Source: Fimousia sp045616445 (GTDB lineage: Bacteria > Bacillota > Clostridia > Lachnospirales > Lachnospiraceae). Taken from it: DNA of 21,945 bases. The stretch lies in assembly GCA_045616445.1 (NCBI GenBank), contig JAZLGR010000023.1:1-21945 (forward strand), read 5' to 3'. The notes beneath the pieces are model-generated. The model did not search any database, was not told the origin of the DNA, and saw only the letters and a program-made list of their open reading frames with translations. The position numbers were made by a program, and so were the translations under genes. Positions 15,743-21,462 of the stretch are shown here, in pieces. The first letter of the stretch is position 1; each line of letters begins with the position of its first letter.

Positions 15743-16689
15743 TCATCCCTCCATTCTTTCATCACTTCTTCCATGGTTTTTTCCTGTTTGGATTCCACTT
15801 CGATCGCTGGTTTTACTGCCACATTAGTATTCATATATAAGAAAATCTCTTCTAGGGAGATTGGAATCTCTTCCACGAAGGTTGCGCCGCAGTCGTAAAG
15901 CAATGCTTTCTTCTCCTGGTCAAATCCTTCCCAGATTACTGTATAGATGCTTCCAATATTAGAGAAATTCAGCACGCCTGGCCAGTTGGCAAATCCTTCC
16001 GGCAGCCCGTCTGGTAACACGACCTGAAGCTTCGTCGCGCGTTCCTTCACTTCATCCAGAGAACCGCTTCCAGACAGCTTACCATCCCTGATCATGGTGA
16101 TGCTGTCACAGAAATTCTCAATTTCATGCAGATGATGAGAAGTAATCAGCACTGTCATGTCTCTTTCTTCCACTTCTTTGATGATCAGATTAAAAAGCTG
16201 CTGTTTTGCGATCGCGTCAATCCCCTCCATCGGTTCATCCAAGATCAGCACCTCTGGATGAATCGCCAAGTTCAGAACCAATGCCAGTCGCATCTTCTGT
16301 CCCTTGGAAAGCTGTCTGATCATCTTTTTCACATTCAGCCCCATCGCTTCATTATAGTAATCAAAATCTTCCTTTGAAAATGTCGGATAAGCTGCCGCAT
16401 AAATCTTCACCATCTCGCGAATGCGATAGTTTGGATAATAATCATTGCTGTCTGCCACATATCCCATCTTCATCTTCGCCTGTGGATTGTCATAAATCTC
16501 TTCCCCGTCCAGGCAAATGCTTCCGCTGTCTGCTTTATAAATCCCGGTCAGACATTTGATCATGGTTGTCTTGCCGGAACCATTTGGCCCAATCAGGCCA
16601 TGAATACTTCCTTTTTTTACTTCAAAGGACACATCCTCCAACACCTTGGTCTTCCCGTATCCCTTAAAGAGGTTTTGAACCTTAATCAT
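15739..16689 (-). CDS. ABC transporter ATP-binding protein (YtrB-like)
   Basis: A 316-residue ATPase subunit. Walker A is GPNGSGKTTMIKCLTG (about 35-50), the signature LSKGQKMRLALVL, Walker B VLILDEPMEGID with the catalytic Glu, and the switch His is in ITSHHLHEIE. All catalytic residues are intact. A C-terminal extension of about 100 residues follows the NBD, as in other ABC-2 ATPases of this type. The start overlaps the GntR stop by 8 bp, and the stop overlaps the permease start by 4 bp. It is expected to be a cytoplasmic homodimer energising the adjacent permease. Confidence 0.92.
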   Translation of the reverse strand: MIKVQNLFKGYGKTKVLEDVSFEVKKGSIHGLIGPNGSGKTTMIKCLTGIYKADSGSICLDGEEIYDNPQAKMKMGYVADSNDYYPNYRIREMVKIYAAAYPTFSKEDFDYYNEAMGLNVKKMIRQLSKGQKMRLALVLNLAIHPEVLILDEPMEGIDAIAKQQLFNLIIKEVEERDMTVLITSHHLHEIENFCDSITMIRDGKLSGSGSLDEVKERATKLQVVLPDGLPEGFANWPGVLNFSNIGSIYTVIWEGFDQEKKALLYDCGATFVEEIPISLEEIFLYMNTNVAVKPAIEVESKQEKTMEEVMKEWRDE

Positions 16690-17071
16690 TCTGCTCCTCC
16701 TTTATTCCACTGATTACTTCCTGAATCAAATTCACAATTTCCACTTTGTCCATGCCATGGTAGATCATATCCCCAATCAGCGGTCTTAACTGTTCCCTGT
16801 ATTCCATCAATTTTTTCGTCATGTCGACAACTGGCTTGGTCTCCGCAACAAATGCTCCCTTGCCGCGCACAGTTACGATTACATTCTCCTGTTCCAACAT
16901 GCGGTAGGCTTTTTGTATGGTATTTGGCGTTACGCCAAGCTGTCTTGCCATATTTCTTACAGATGGAAGTGCATCCCCGCTTTTTAAATAGCCTCTCAGG
17001 ATATTCTCCTTCATCTTACGGACCAATTGTTCATAGATTGGTAAGCTGCTCGTATAATCAATCTGAAACAT
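16682..17071 (-). CDS. GntR-family transcriptional regulator, YtrA subfamily
   Basis: A short 129-residue regulator. The N-terminal winged helix begins MFQIDYTSSLPIYEQLVRKM and contains the recognition helix LPSVRNMARQLGVTPNTIQ (about 39-57) and the wing VTVRGKGAFVAE. The C-terminal domain is only about 50 residues, as in the YtrA subgroup, which regulates adjacent ABC transporter operons and in Bacillus responds to cell-wall antibiotics. The start at 17071 is chosen because AAGGAGGAC lies just upstream; a longer reading to 17218 would run through the promoter and operator. It is first in the operon, overlaps the ATPase gene by 8 bp and likely represses itself through the palindrome at 17114-17140. 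Confidence 0.92.
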   Translation of the reverse strand: MFQIDYTSSLPIYEQLVRKMKENILRGYLKSGDALPSVRNMARQLGVTPNTIQKAYRMLEQENVIVTVRGKGAFVAETKPVVDMTKKLMEYREQLRPLIGDMIYHGMDKVEIVNLIQEVISGIKEEQND

Positions 17072-17113
17072 ATAGTCCTCCTTGTCTACTGTATTAATTG
17101 TATTATTCGTATC

Positions 17114-17140
17114 AACTGTATTACTACATCTGATACAGTT
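17114..17140. promoter_or_regulatory. palindromic operator of the GntR/YtrA regulator
   Basis: AACTGTAT (17114-17121) and ATACAGTT (17133-17140) form a perfect 8-bp inverted repeat with an 11-bp spacer, directly downstream of the -10 and over the expected start of transcription. Further TGTATTA copies lie toward the gene (ACTGTATTA at 17088-17096, TGTATTA near 17099). Size and position fit a GntR dimer acting as a repressor. Confidence 0.65.
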
Positions 17141-17169
17141 AGTATATAAAAAAAGATCCTCTTCGTCAA
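17141..17169 (-). promoter_or_regulatory. sigma-A promoter of the GntR-ABC-maf-truA operon
   Basis: On the minus strand -35 TTGACG (17164-17169), an exact 17-bp spacer and -10 TATACT (17141-17146). No other convincing promoter was seen before truA, so this one may drive all six genes down to 12189. Confidence 0.75.
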
Positions 17170-17192
17170 GAGAAATCTGAATAAAATGCAAC

Positions 17193-17223
17193 AAAAAAGA
17201 CTTGAGAAGGAATCTCAAGTCTT
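17193..17223 (-). terminator. intrinsic terminator of the tRNA-Gln pair
   Basis: On the minus strand AAGACTTGAGA (17213-17223) pairs perfectly with TCTCAAGTCTT (17197-17207) around a 5-nt loop, ending in a U-tract. It follows the second tRNA-Gln by 3 bp. Confidence 0.85.
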
Positions 17224-17226
17224 AAG

Positions 17227-17298
17227 CAGGGATAGCAGGATTCGAACCTACAAATACTGGAATCAGAATCCAGGGCCTTACCGTTTGGCGATATCCCT
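17227..17298 (-). tRNA. tRNA-Gln(CUG), downstream copy
   Basis: A 72-nt cloverleaf. Acceptor stem AGGGATA/TATCCCT, D arm GCC...GGC, anticodon stem CTGGA/TCCAG with loop TTCTGAT (anticodon CTG, reading CAG), T loop TTCGAAT, discriminator G. CCA is not encoded. It differs from the upstream copy by one D-loop base (ACGG versus ATGG). Confidence 0.93.
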
Positions 17299-17321
17299 AA
17301 ATATATAAAATTTGAAAAGAT

Positions 17322-17347
17322 AAGACCCAAGAAAACTCTCAGGTCTT
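17322..17347 (-). terminator. decayed terminator between the two tRNA-Gln genes
   Basis: AAGACC and GGTCTT still pair, but the inner stem has mismatches and the U-tract is broken (ATCTTTTC). It matches the position and sequence style of the intact terminator after the other copy, so it looks like a duplicated terminator that has lost strength, allowing read-through. Confidence 0.5.
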
Positions 17348-17350
17348 GAG

Positions 17351-17422
17351 CAGGGATAGCAGGATTCGAACCTACAAATACTGGAATCAGAATCCAGGGC
17401 CTTACCATTTGGCGATATCCCT
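17351..17422 (-). tRNA. tRNA-Gln(CUG), upstream copy
   Basis: A 72-nt cloverleaf, identical to the downstream copy except for one D-loop base. Anticodon loop TTCTGAT (CTG), discriminator G, no encoded CCA. It is the first gene after the promoter at 17463-17491. Confidence 0.93.
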
Positions 17423-17456
17423 ATGTAGTTGTCCCGAGCTGTTGCGCTCGCTACAT
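17423..17456 (-). other. leader hairpin of the tRNA-Gln transcript
   Basis: ATGTAG (reverse strand of 17451-17456) pairs with CTACAT (17423-17428), and CGAGC pairs with GCTCG inside, with a 6-nt bulge. The hairpin runs from the expected transcription start to the base before the tRNA 5' end. It probably forms the leader removed by RNase P. Confidence 0.5.
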
Positions 17457-17462
17457 TTATAC

Positions 17463-17491
17463 ATTATACTCATGTGAAAGAGAAAAAGCAA
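17463..17491 (-). promoter_or_regulatory. promoter of the tRNA-Gln pair
   Basis: On the minus strand -35 TTGCTT (17486-17491), an exact 17-bp spacer and -10 TATAAT (17463-17468). The -35 is part of the 3' arm and U-tract of the preceding terminator. Confidence 0.75.
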
Positions 17492-17525
17492 CCCTTAAAT
17501 ATGCACAAATCAAGGATTGCTTTTT
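17483..17525 (-). terminator. terminator of the NlpC/P60 gene
   Basis: AAAAAGCAA and CCTT pair with AAGG and TTGCTTTTT, with one mismatch and a 17-nt loop. The arm ends in TTTTT on both strands, so it can work in both directions. It lies about 40 bp past the NlpC/P60 stop codon. Confidence 0.7.
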
Positions 17526-17565
17526 GTTATCTATTTGTCAGTTTTGCACATAGAATGTGTGTCTG

Positions 17566-18489
17566 TTACAATAATCTGCGAATAGTCTTGATCTTCATGA
17601 TGTGGACAGAACCAATCTTGATACCACCCTTTGGCGTGCTGGCATGAACGATCTTGCCATTGCCAATGTAGATTCCCACATGACCGGAATAGCATACCAA
17701 ATCCCCAGGTTTTGCATTCTTTAAGGATACTGCCTTACCATATTTTCTCTGTGCAGAAGAGCTGTGAGGAAGCTTAATTCCAAACTTTTTAAAGACAGAC
17801 ATGGTAAATCCGGAGCAGTCCGCACCCTTAGTCAGGCTGGTCCCGCCATACTTATAAGGATTCCCCACGAATTTCTTTGCATATGCTGCGACTGAAGCTC
17901 CATTCTTCTTAGCCGCCTTCTTCTTTGGCTTCTTGGAAGTCAGATAGCTGGTTTTCACATAGACAATCTTTTTACCCTTTTTCACTGCAGTGAAGCGATC
18001 ACAGGTACCGATGCAGGTTACCTTCTGGCTCTTCTTATAGCTGCCTGCTTTATTGGCATACACACTTGGTGCTTTATATATGATGGCTTTCTTCTTGATG
18101 TATCTTGTGTAGGACTTCTCTGCCCGATCAAGTTCTGGTTTTTCTTCTGCAAGATACTTGGTCTTTACATATCCTTCATCCTCTTTATATTCAATCCTGG
18201 AATACTTACCCTTCGATCCAATCACAGTTACCTGATCCTGCCAGTGAAGCTTGCCAAGCTTTTTGCTGGATTTGCTGGTTTTTGCTTTACTGTAAACAGT
18301 GGCTGTATCGACCTTGATATATCTTACTTCTTTTGTTTCTTCTTTGGTTTCTTCCTGCTTCTCTTCAGGTGTTTCTGTTGCAGTGGCGCTTCCTTCTTCC
18401 GCTTTCACAATCTCAGGCATAGATAATGAAGCCACGCATAATACCAATGCAAATACAGTCACCAAAAACATCTTCCAATAGTTCTTCAT
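17566..18489 (-). CDS. secreted SH3-NlpC/P60 cell-wall endopeptidase
   Basis: A 307-residue exported peptidoglycan hydrolase. The signal peptide is MKNYWKMFLVTVFALVLCVA (1-20) and continues to about 30 (SMPEIVKA), without a lipobox. A Glu/Thr-rich linker (EEKQEETKEETKE) and two bacterial SH3-like repeats (about 55-115 and 125-185) follow, then a very basic stretch (KKPKKKAAKK) and the NlpC/P60 domain. The catalytic Cys225 is in ADCSGF, His270 in SGHVGIYIG and His282 in VHAS. Such enzymes cut D-Glu-diaminopimelate or related bonds in stem peptides. GGAGGAC precedes the ATG. A WalR-like box lies upstream, which fits cell-wall control. It is a single-gene unit with its own promoter and terminator. 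Confidence 0.92.
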   Translation of the reverse strand: MKNYWKMFLVTVFALVLCVASLSMPEIVKAEEGSATATETPEEKQEETKEETKEVRYIKVDTATVYSKAKTSKSSKKLGKLHWQDQVTVIGSKGKYSRIEYKEDEGYVKTKYLAEEKPELDRAEKSYTRYIKKKAIIYKAPSVYANKAGSYKKSQKVTCIGTCDRFTAVKKGKKIVYVKTSYLTSKKPKKKAAKKNGASVAAYAKKFVGNPYKYGGTSLTKGADCSGFTMSVFKKFGIKLPHSSSAQRKYGKAVSLKNAKPGDLVCYSGHVGIYIGNGKIVHASTPKGGIKIGSVHIMKIKTIRRLL

Positions 18490-18522
18490 GATAGTCCTCC
18501 TTCGGCCTTTTATGTATATTCC

Positions 18523-18539
18523 GTTACAATTATGTTACA
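18523..18539 (-). promoter_or_regulatory. WalR (YycF)-like box
   Basis: On the minus strand TGTAAC, 5 bp (ATAAT), TGTAAC: an exact match to the WalR consensus TGTWAH-N5-TGTWAH known from Bacillus and Staphylococcus. It lies 34-50 bp before the start codon of the NlpC/P60 gene, between the extended -10 at 18558 and the gene. It also overlaps a weaker possible promoter (TTGTAA, 16 bp, TATACA). Confidence 0.55.
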
Positions 18540-18557
18540 ATTTTATTGCTTACACCT

Positions 18558-18587
18558 ATTATAGCATAAAAAAAGACCATGCACCAA
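18558..18587 (-). promoter_or_regulatory. promoter of the NlpC/P60 gene
   Basis: On the minus strand an extended -10 TGCTATAAT (TATAAT at 18558-18563) with a weak -35 TTGGTG (18582-18587) at 18 bp. The -35 and spacer lie within the terminator hairpin of the upstream fruK gene. Confidence 0.55.
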
Positions 18588-18608
18588 TAATAATATTAAT
18601 GCATAGTC
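18567..18608 (-). terminator. intrinsic terminator of the fruR-fruK operon
   Basis: On the minus strand GACTATGCA (18600-18608) pairs with TGCATGGTC (18575-18583), with one U-G pair, followed by TTTTTTTA. It lies 42 bp past the fruK stop. Confidence 0.8.
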
Positions 18609-18649
18609 CTTTATTGATCTAATTACATAATTCAAATTGAATGATTCGA

Positions 18650-19552
18650 TTACAGTGTAGCTAATAATTCCTCCATAAGTTCTTTAGTTGCAAGACCTTC
18701 GGAGAATGCTGTTGCACTACCAGTAGCAAGACCCATCTTTAATGCTTCTTCATAGCTTCCGTTCTTTAAGTAACCAGCAATAAAACCAGCTACCATGGAG
18801 TCACCAGCACCTACAGAGTTCTTTACAGTTCCTTTTGGTGGTTTGGATACAGATACTTCGCCGTTCTCATCAACTAAGATTGCACCATCGCCAGCCATGG
18901 AGATTAATACGTTACGAGCTCCAAGATCCTGTAATTTCTTAGCATATTCGATGATTTCGTCGTTGTTCTTTAATACAACACCGAACATTTCACCTAATTC
19001 ATGGTTATTTGGTTTGATTACAAATGGATGATATTTTAAAACATTCATTAATAAGTCTTTTGTTGCATCTACTGCAATGTGAATGTCCTTATCCTGTAAA
19101 CGTGCCATGATCTTTTCGTAGATATCTTCTGGTAATGTGTTAGGAATAGAACCAGCTAATACTAAGATATCGCCGTCCTGAATTTCATCTAATTTTGCAT
19201 ATAATGCTTCTAATTCATCATCGTGGATCATAGGTCCCTGACCATTGATTTCACTTTCTTCCTGGGATTTAATCTTAACGTTGATACGGGACATACCTTC
19301 TCTTAAAGTGATGAAATCAGATTCAACACCCATAGCAGCAACACCGTCAGAGATTTCTTTACCTGTGAAACCTGCGATGAAACCTAATGCTGTGGATTTG
19401 ATACCAAGGTTGTTTAATACCATGGAAACGTTGATACCCTTACCACCGTAATAGATATCTTCCTGAGCTGTTCTGTTAACCATGCCTAATGTTAAGTTAT
19501 CAACTTTTACAACGTAGTCAAGCGCTGGATTAAATGTAACCGTATAAATCAT
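18650..19552 (-). CDS. fruK: 1-phosphofructokinase (PfkB family)
   Basis: A 300-residue ribokinase/PfkB-family kinase that phosphorylates fructose 1-phosphate to fructose 1,6-bisphosphate. The N-terminus MIYTVTFNPALDYVV is the FruK/LacC form of the family, with the substrate-binding motif GGKGINVS (37-44). The ATP-site motif VGAGDSMVAGF carries the catalytic Asp251. Tagatose-6-phosphate kinase (LacC) is a close relative and cannot be excluded, but a DeoR-family regulator directly upstream favours the fructose role. AAAGGAGAACAGG precedes the ATG; the gap to the upstream gene is 18 bp. No PTS fructose transporter gene follows: a terminator ends the operon. Confidence 0.9.
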   Translation of the reverse strand: MIYTVTFNPALDYVVKVDNLTLGMVNRTAQEDIYYGGKGINVSMVLNNLGIKSTALGFIAGFTGKEISDGVAAMGVESDFITLREGMSRINVKIKSQEESEINGQGPMIHDDELEALYAKLDEIQDGDILVLAGSIPNTLPEDIYEKIMARLQDKDIHIAVDATKDLLMNVLKYHPFVIKPNNHELGEMFGVVLKNNDEIIEYAKKLQDLGARNVLISMAGDGAILVDENGEVSVSKPPKGTVKNSVGAGDSMVAGFIAGYLKNGSYEEALKMGLATGSATAFSEGLATKELMEELLATL

Positions 19553-19570
19553 ACCTGTTCTCCTTTTTGA

Positions 19571-20320
19571 TTATTCTACTTCAATCACAATTGTATGTTC
19601 TCGGTAAATCTTCTCTGGCAAACGATCCGTAATGATCGTTGCATCTTCTAACTTGCCAAATGTTACTGAAGAATTCACCGAAAACTTTGAGTTATCAGAC
19701 AGAACAAAAGCTTTATAGGATCGCTCCATGGCTAAGCGTTTAATTCTGGCTTCCTCAATATCCGGAGTGGAATACTTCGCTTCTATAGAAATGCCATTCA
19801 CACCAAAGAATCCCTTTGTAAAATGAAAATCTTCAATGGAATGTTCTGCCTGGCTTCCAACAATCGCTTCTGTTACCTGTCGGATTCTTCCTCCTACTGT
19901 ATAGGTAACAAATCCCTTTCTAACCAGTTTAGATGCAATCTCCATAGAGTTTGTCATGTAAATTGCATTCTTTTCTGTCAGATAGCTGATCATACTTGCA
20001 GTTGTAGTACCAGCATCAATATAAACAAAATCTTCTGGTTCGATCAGTCCAGCTGCATATCGCCCAATCATATCCTTCTTAGAGGATCGAATTCTTCTAC
20101 GAAGTTCAACCTGTTCTTCGTGGGTAACACTGTTCTGAGATTCTAAAAAGGTAGCACCTCCATGAACTTTGTTCAGCTTTCCCTGTTTGGCAAGCGCATT
20201 CAGATCTCGTCTGATTGTAGACTCAGAAGTATCAAGTTCCTTTGTCAGATCAGCCACTGAAACTGCTTTTTTCTCCTCCAGAGCTTTTAAAATATATTGA
20301 TGTCTTTCCTGAGTGAGCAT
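19571..20320 (-). CDS. DeoR/GlpR-family transcriptional repressor (FruR-like)
   Basis: A 249-residue DeoR-family regulator. The N-terminal winged helix (about 1-57) reads MLTQERHQYILKALEE, then VSVADLTKELDTSESTIRRD with the family signature STIRRDL, and KVHGGATF. The C-terminal sugar-phosphate-sensing domain has IDAGTTTASMI and VNGIS. DeoR regulators beside fruK usually respond to fructose 1-phosphate; that is inferred from context. Ribosome binding site AAAGGAGAG. It has an extended -10 promoter directly upstream and a 12-bp direct repeat behind it that may be its operator. Confidence 0.88.
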   Translation of the reverse strand: MLTQERHQYILKALEEKKAVSVADLTKELDTSESTIRRDLNALAKQGKLNKVHGGATFLESQNSVTHEEQVELRRRIRSSKKDMIGRYAAGLIEPEDFVYIDAGTTTASMISYLTEKNAIYMTNSMEIASKLVRKGFVTYTVGGRIRQVTEAIVGSQAEHSIEDFHFTKGFFGVNGISIEAKYSTPDIEEARIKRLAMERSYKAFVLSDNSKFSVNSSVTFGKLEDATIITDRLPEKIYREHTIVIEVE

Positions 20321-20339
20321 TCTATCTCTCCTTTTCTAT

Positions 20340-20368
20340 AATATAGCATATGATCGTGCAGATTTCAA
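20340..20368 (-). promoter_or_regulatory. promoter of the fruR-fruK operon
   Basis: On the minus strand -35 TTGAAA (20363-20368), an exact 17-bp spacer and an extended -10 TGCTATATT (TATATT at 20340-20345). Confidence 0.7.
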
Positions 20369-20371
20369 GCT

Positions 20372-20424
20372 ATTTCGGTCATTTTCATGCATATTCATTC
20401 AGATATTTCTTAATTTCGGTCATT
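20372..20424. promoter_or_regulatory. 12-bp direct repeat upstream of fruR, possible operator
   Basis: ATTTCGGTCATT occurs at 20372-20383 and again at 20413-20424, 41 bp apart or about four helical turns. The first copy ends 4 bp upstream of the -35. The minus-strand form is AATGACCGAAAT. DeoR regulators often use spaced repeats for looping, so these are candidates for FruR binding. Confidence 0.5.
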
Positions 20425-20494
20425 ATGTTTCATATAATTCCATTTATTTCTATATAAAATCATAAATAATCAAGAACTGTCTCTATTCTATCAT

Positions 20495-20533
20495 AAAAAC
20501 AGTCAAAATGCTCTAATTTTAATGACTGTTTTT
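20495..20533. terminator. bidirectional terminator-like hairpin between tRNA block and fruR
   Basis: AAAAACAGTCA (20495-20505) pairs perfectly with TGACTGTTTTT (20523-20533) with a 17-nt loop, and both ends are U-rich. For the tRNA/rRNA transcript it would be a second terminator behind the one at 20568-20600. Confidence 0.6.
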
Positions 20534-20567
20534 GATTTTCTAACCGTTATAATAACTTTTCTATGCA

Positions 20568-20600
20568 TAAAAAAAACTCTTAAGAATAAATCTTAAGAGT
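20568..20600 (-). terminator. intrinsic terminator of the rRNA-tRNA operon
   Basis: On the minus strand ACTCTTAAGA pairs perfectly with TCTTAAGAGT (20576-20585 with 20591-20600), with a 5-nt loop and a run of eight T. It begins 6 bp past tRNA-Arg. Confidence 0.88.
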
Positions 20601-20605
20601 TCTTA

Positions 20606-20679
20606 CGTGGGTTAGAGGATTCGAACCCCCGGCCTTTTGGTCCGTAGCCAAACGCTCTATCCAGCTGAGCTAAACCCAC
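20606..20679 (-). tRNA. tRNA-Arg(ACG)
   Basis: A 74-nt cloverleaf: acceptor GTGGGTT/AACCCAC, anticodon stem TTTGG/CCAAA with loop CTACGGA (anticodon ACG, whose A34 is normally deaminated to inosine by TadA), discriminator G, no encoded CCA. Last gene of the tRNA block. Confidence 0.95.
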
Positions 20680-20716
20680 AATCATGAAATTTTAATTCGT
20701 CATGAAAACGAAAAAA

Positions 20717-20803
20717 TGCCGGCGACCGGAATCGAACCGGTACGGGAGTATAAGTCCCGCAGGATTTTAAGTCCTGTGCGTCTGCCAGTTCCGCCACGCC
20801 GGC
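20717..20803 (-). tRNA. tRNA-Leu(UAA)
   Basis: An 87-nt class II tRNA with a long variable arm (GCGGGACTTATACTCCCGT). Acceptor GCCGGCG/CGCCGGC, anticodon stem CAGGA/TCCTG with loop CTTAAAA (anticodon TAA), discriminator A as needed for leucine, no encoded CCA. Confidence 0.95.
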
Positions 20804-20823
20804 ATGTAATCTTTCGATTACGA

Positions 20824-20896
20824 TGGGACCAACAGGGCTCGAACCTGTGACCCCTTGCTTGTAAGGCAAGTGCTCTCCCAGCTGAGCTATGATCCC
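20824..20896 (-). tRNA. tRNA-Val(UAC)
   Basis: A 73-nt cloverleaf: acceptor GGGATCA/TGGTCCC with one G-U pair, anticodon stem CTTGC/GCAAG with loop CTTACAA (anticodon TAC), discriminator A, no encoded CCA. Confidence 0.95.
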
Positions 20897-20935
20897 AAAT
20901 ATAGCTGGTATATTAAATTTTATCGCTCTCGCGAA

Positions 20936-21009
20936 CGACCCAGAAGGGACTCGAACCCTCGGCCTCCGCCGTGACAGGGCGGCGCTCTAACCAACTGAGC
21001 CACTGGGCC
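20936..21009 (-). tRNA. tRNA-Asp(GUC)
   Basis: A 74-nt cloverleaf: acceptor GGCCCAG/CTGGGTC, anticodon stem CCGCC/GGCGG with loop CTGTCAC (anticodon GTC), discriminator G as in other tRNA-Asp, no encoded CCA. Confidence 0.95.
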
Positions 21010-21043
21010 ATATTCCTTAATTTATATCTTTGTCAGTGATGAG

Positions 21044-21117
21044 TGGACCTTCAGGGACTCGAACCCAGGACCGATCGGTTATGAGCCGATTGCTCTCACC
21101 AACTGAGCTAAAGGTCC
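21044..21117 (-). tRNA. tRNA-Met(CAU), elongator type, or tRNA-Ile2
   Basis: A 74-nt cloverleaf: acceptor GGACCTT/AAGGTCC, anticodon stem ATCGG/CCGAT with loop CTCATAA (anticodon CAT), discriminator A. It lacks the initiator features (mismatched first pair, GGG/CCC anticodon stem). CAT is also the gene-level anticodon of the lysidine-modified tRNA-Ile2, and sequence by eye does not separate the two. No encoded CCA. Confidence 0.85.
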
Positions 21118-21128
21118 TTAATAAGGAA

Positions 21129-21201
21129 AGCCGATGATCGGACTCGAACCGATAACCTGCTGATTACAAATCAGCTGCTCTGCCAATTGAGCCACAACGG
21201 C
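21129..21201 (-). tRNA. tRNA-Thr(UGU)
   Basis: A 73-nt cloverleaf with anticodon stem GCTGA/TCAGC and loop TTTGTAA (anticodon TGT). The acceptor stem GCCGTTG/CATCGGC has a T-T mismatch at the fifth pair. Discriminator is T, no encoded CCA. Confidence 0.92.
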
Positions 21202-21230
21202 TTATTAATCACTTTAACAGCAATTAATGA

Positions 21231-21302
21231 TGACTCCTACGGGAATCGAACCCGTGTTACCGCCGTGAAAGGGCGATGTCTTAACCGCTTGACCAAGGAG
21301 CC
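21231..21302 (-). tRNA. tRNA-Glu(UUC)
   Basis: A 72-nt cloverleaf: acceptor GGCTCCT/AGGAGTC with one G-U pair, anticodon stem TCGCC/GGCGG with loop CTTTCAC (anticodon TTC), discriminator A, no encoded CCA. Confidence 0.94.
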
Positions 21303-21319
21303 AGATATAAAATTAAGAA

Positions 21320-21392
21320 CGCCCCAAGATGGACTCGAACCAACGACAACACGGTTAACAGCCGTGCGCTCTACCGACTGAGCTATTGAGGC
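21320..21392 (-). tRNA. tRNA-Asn(GUU)
   Basis: A 73-nt cloverleaf: acceptor GCCTCAA/TTGGGGC with one U-G pair, anticodon stem CACGG/CCGTG with loop CTGTTAA (anticodon GTT), discriminator G, no encoded CCA. First tRNA after the 23S gene, 70 bp downstream of it. Confidence 0.95.
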
Positions 21393-21462
21393 AAATAAGG
21401 TTGTACCTTAAAAACTACATACAGATGATACTCTTTCAAACTTCAAACTCTTACAGCCATTC

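Noticed and set aside
20657..20869. 70-codon reading frame across the tRNA-Leu/Val region
   Set aside because: It consists of tRNA gene sequence read in frame; the cloverleaf genes explain it fully.
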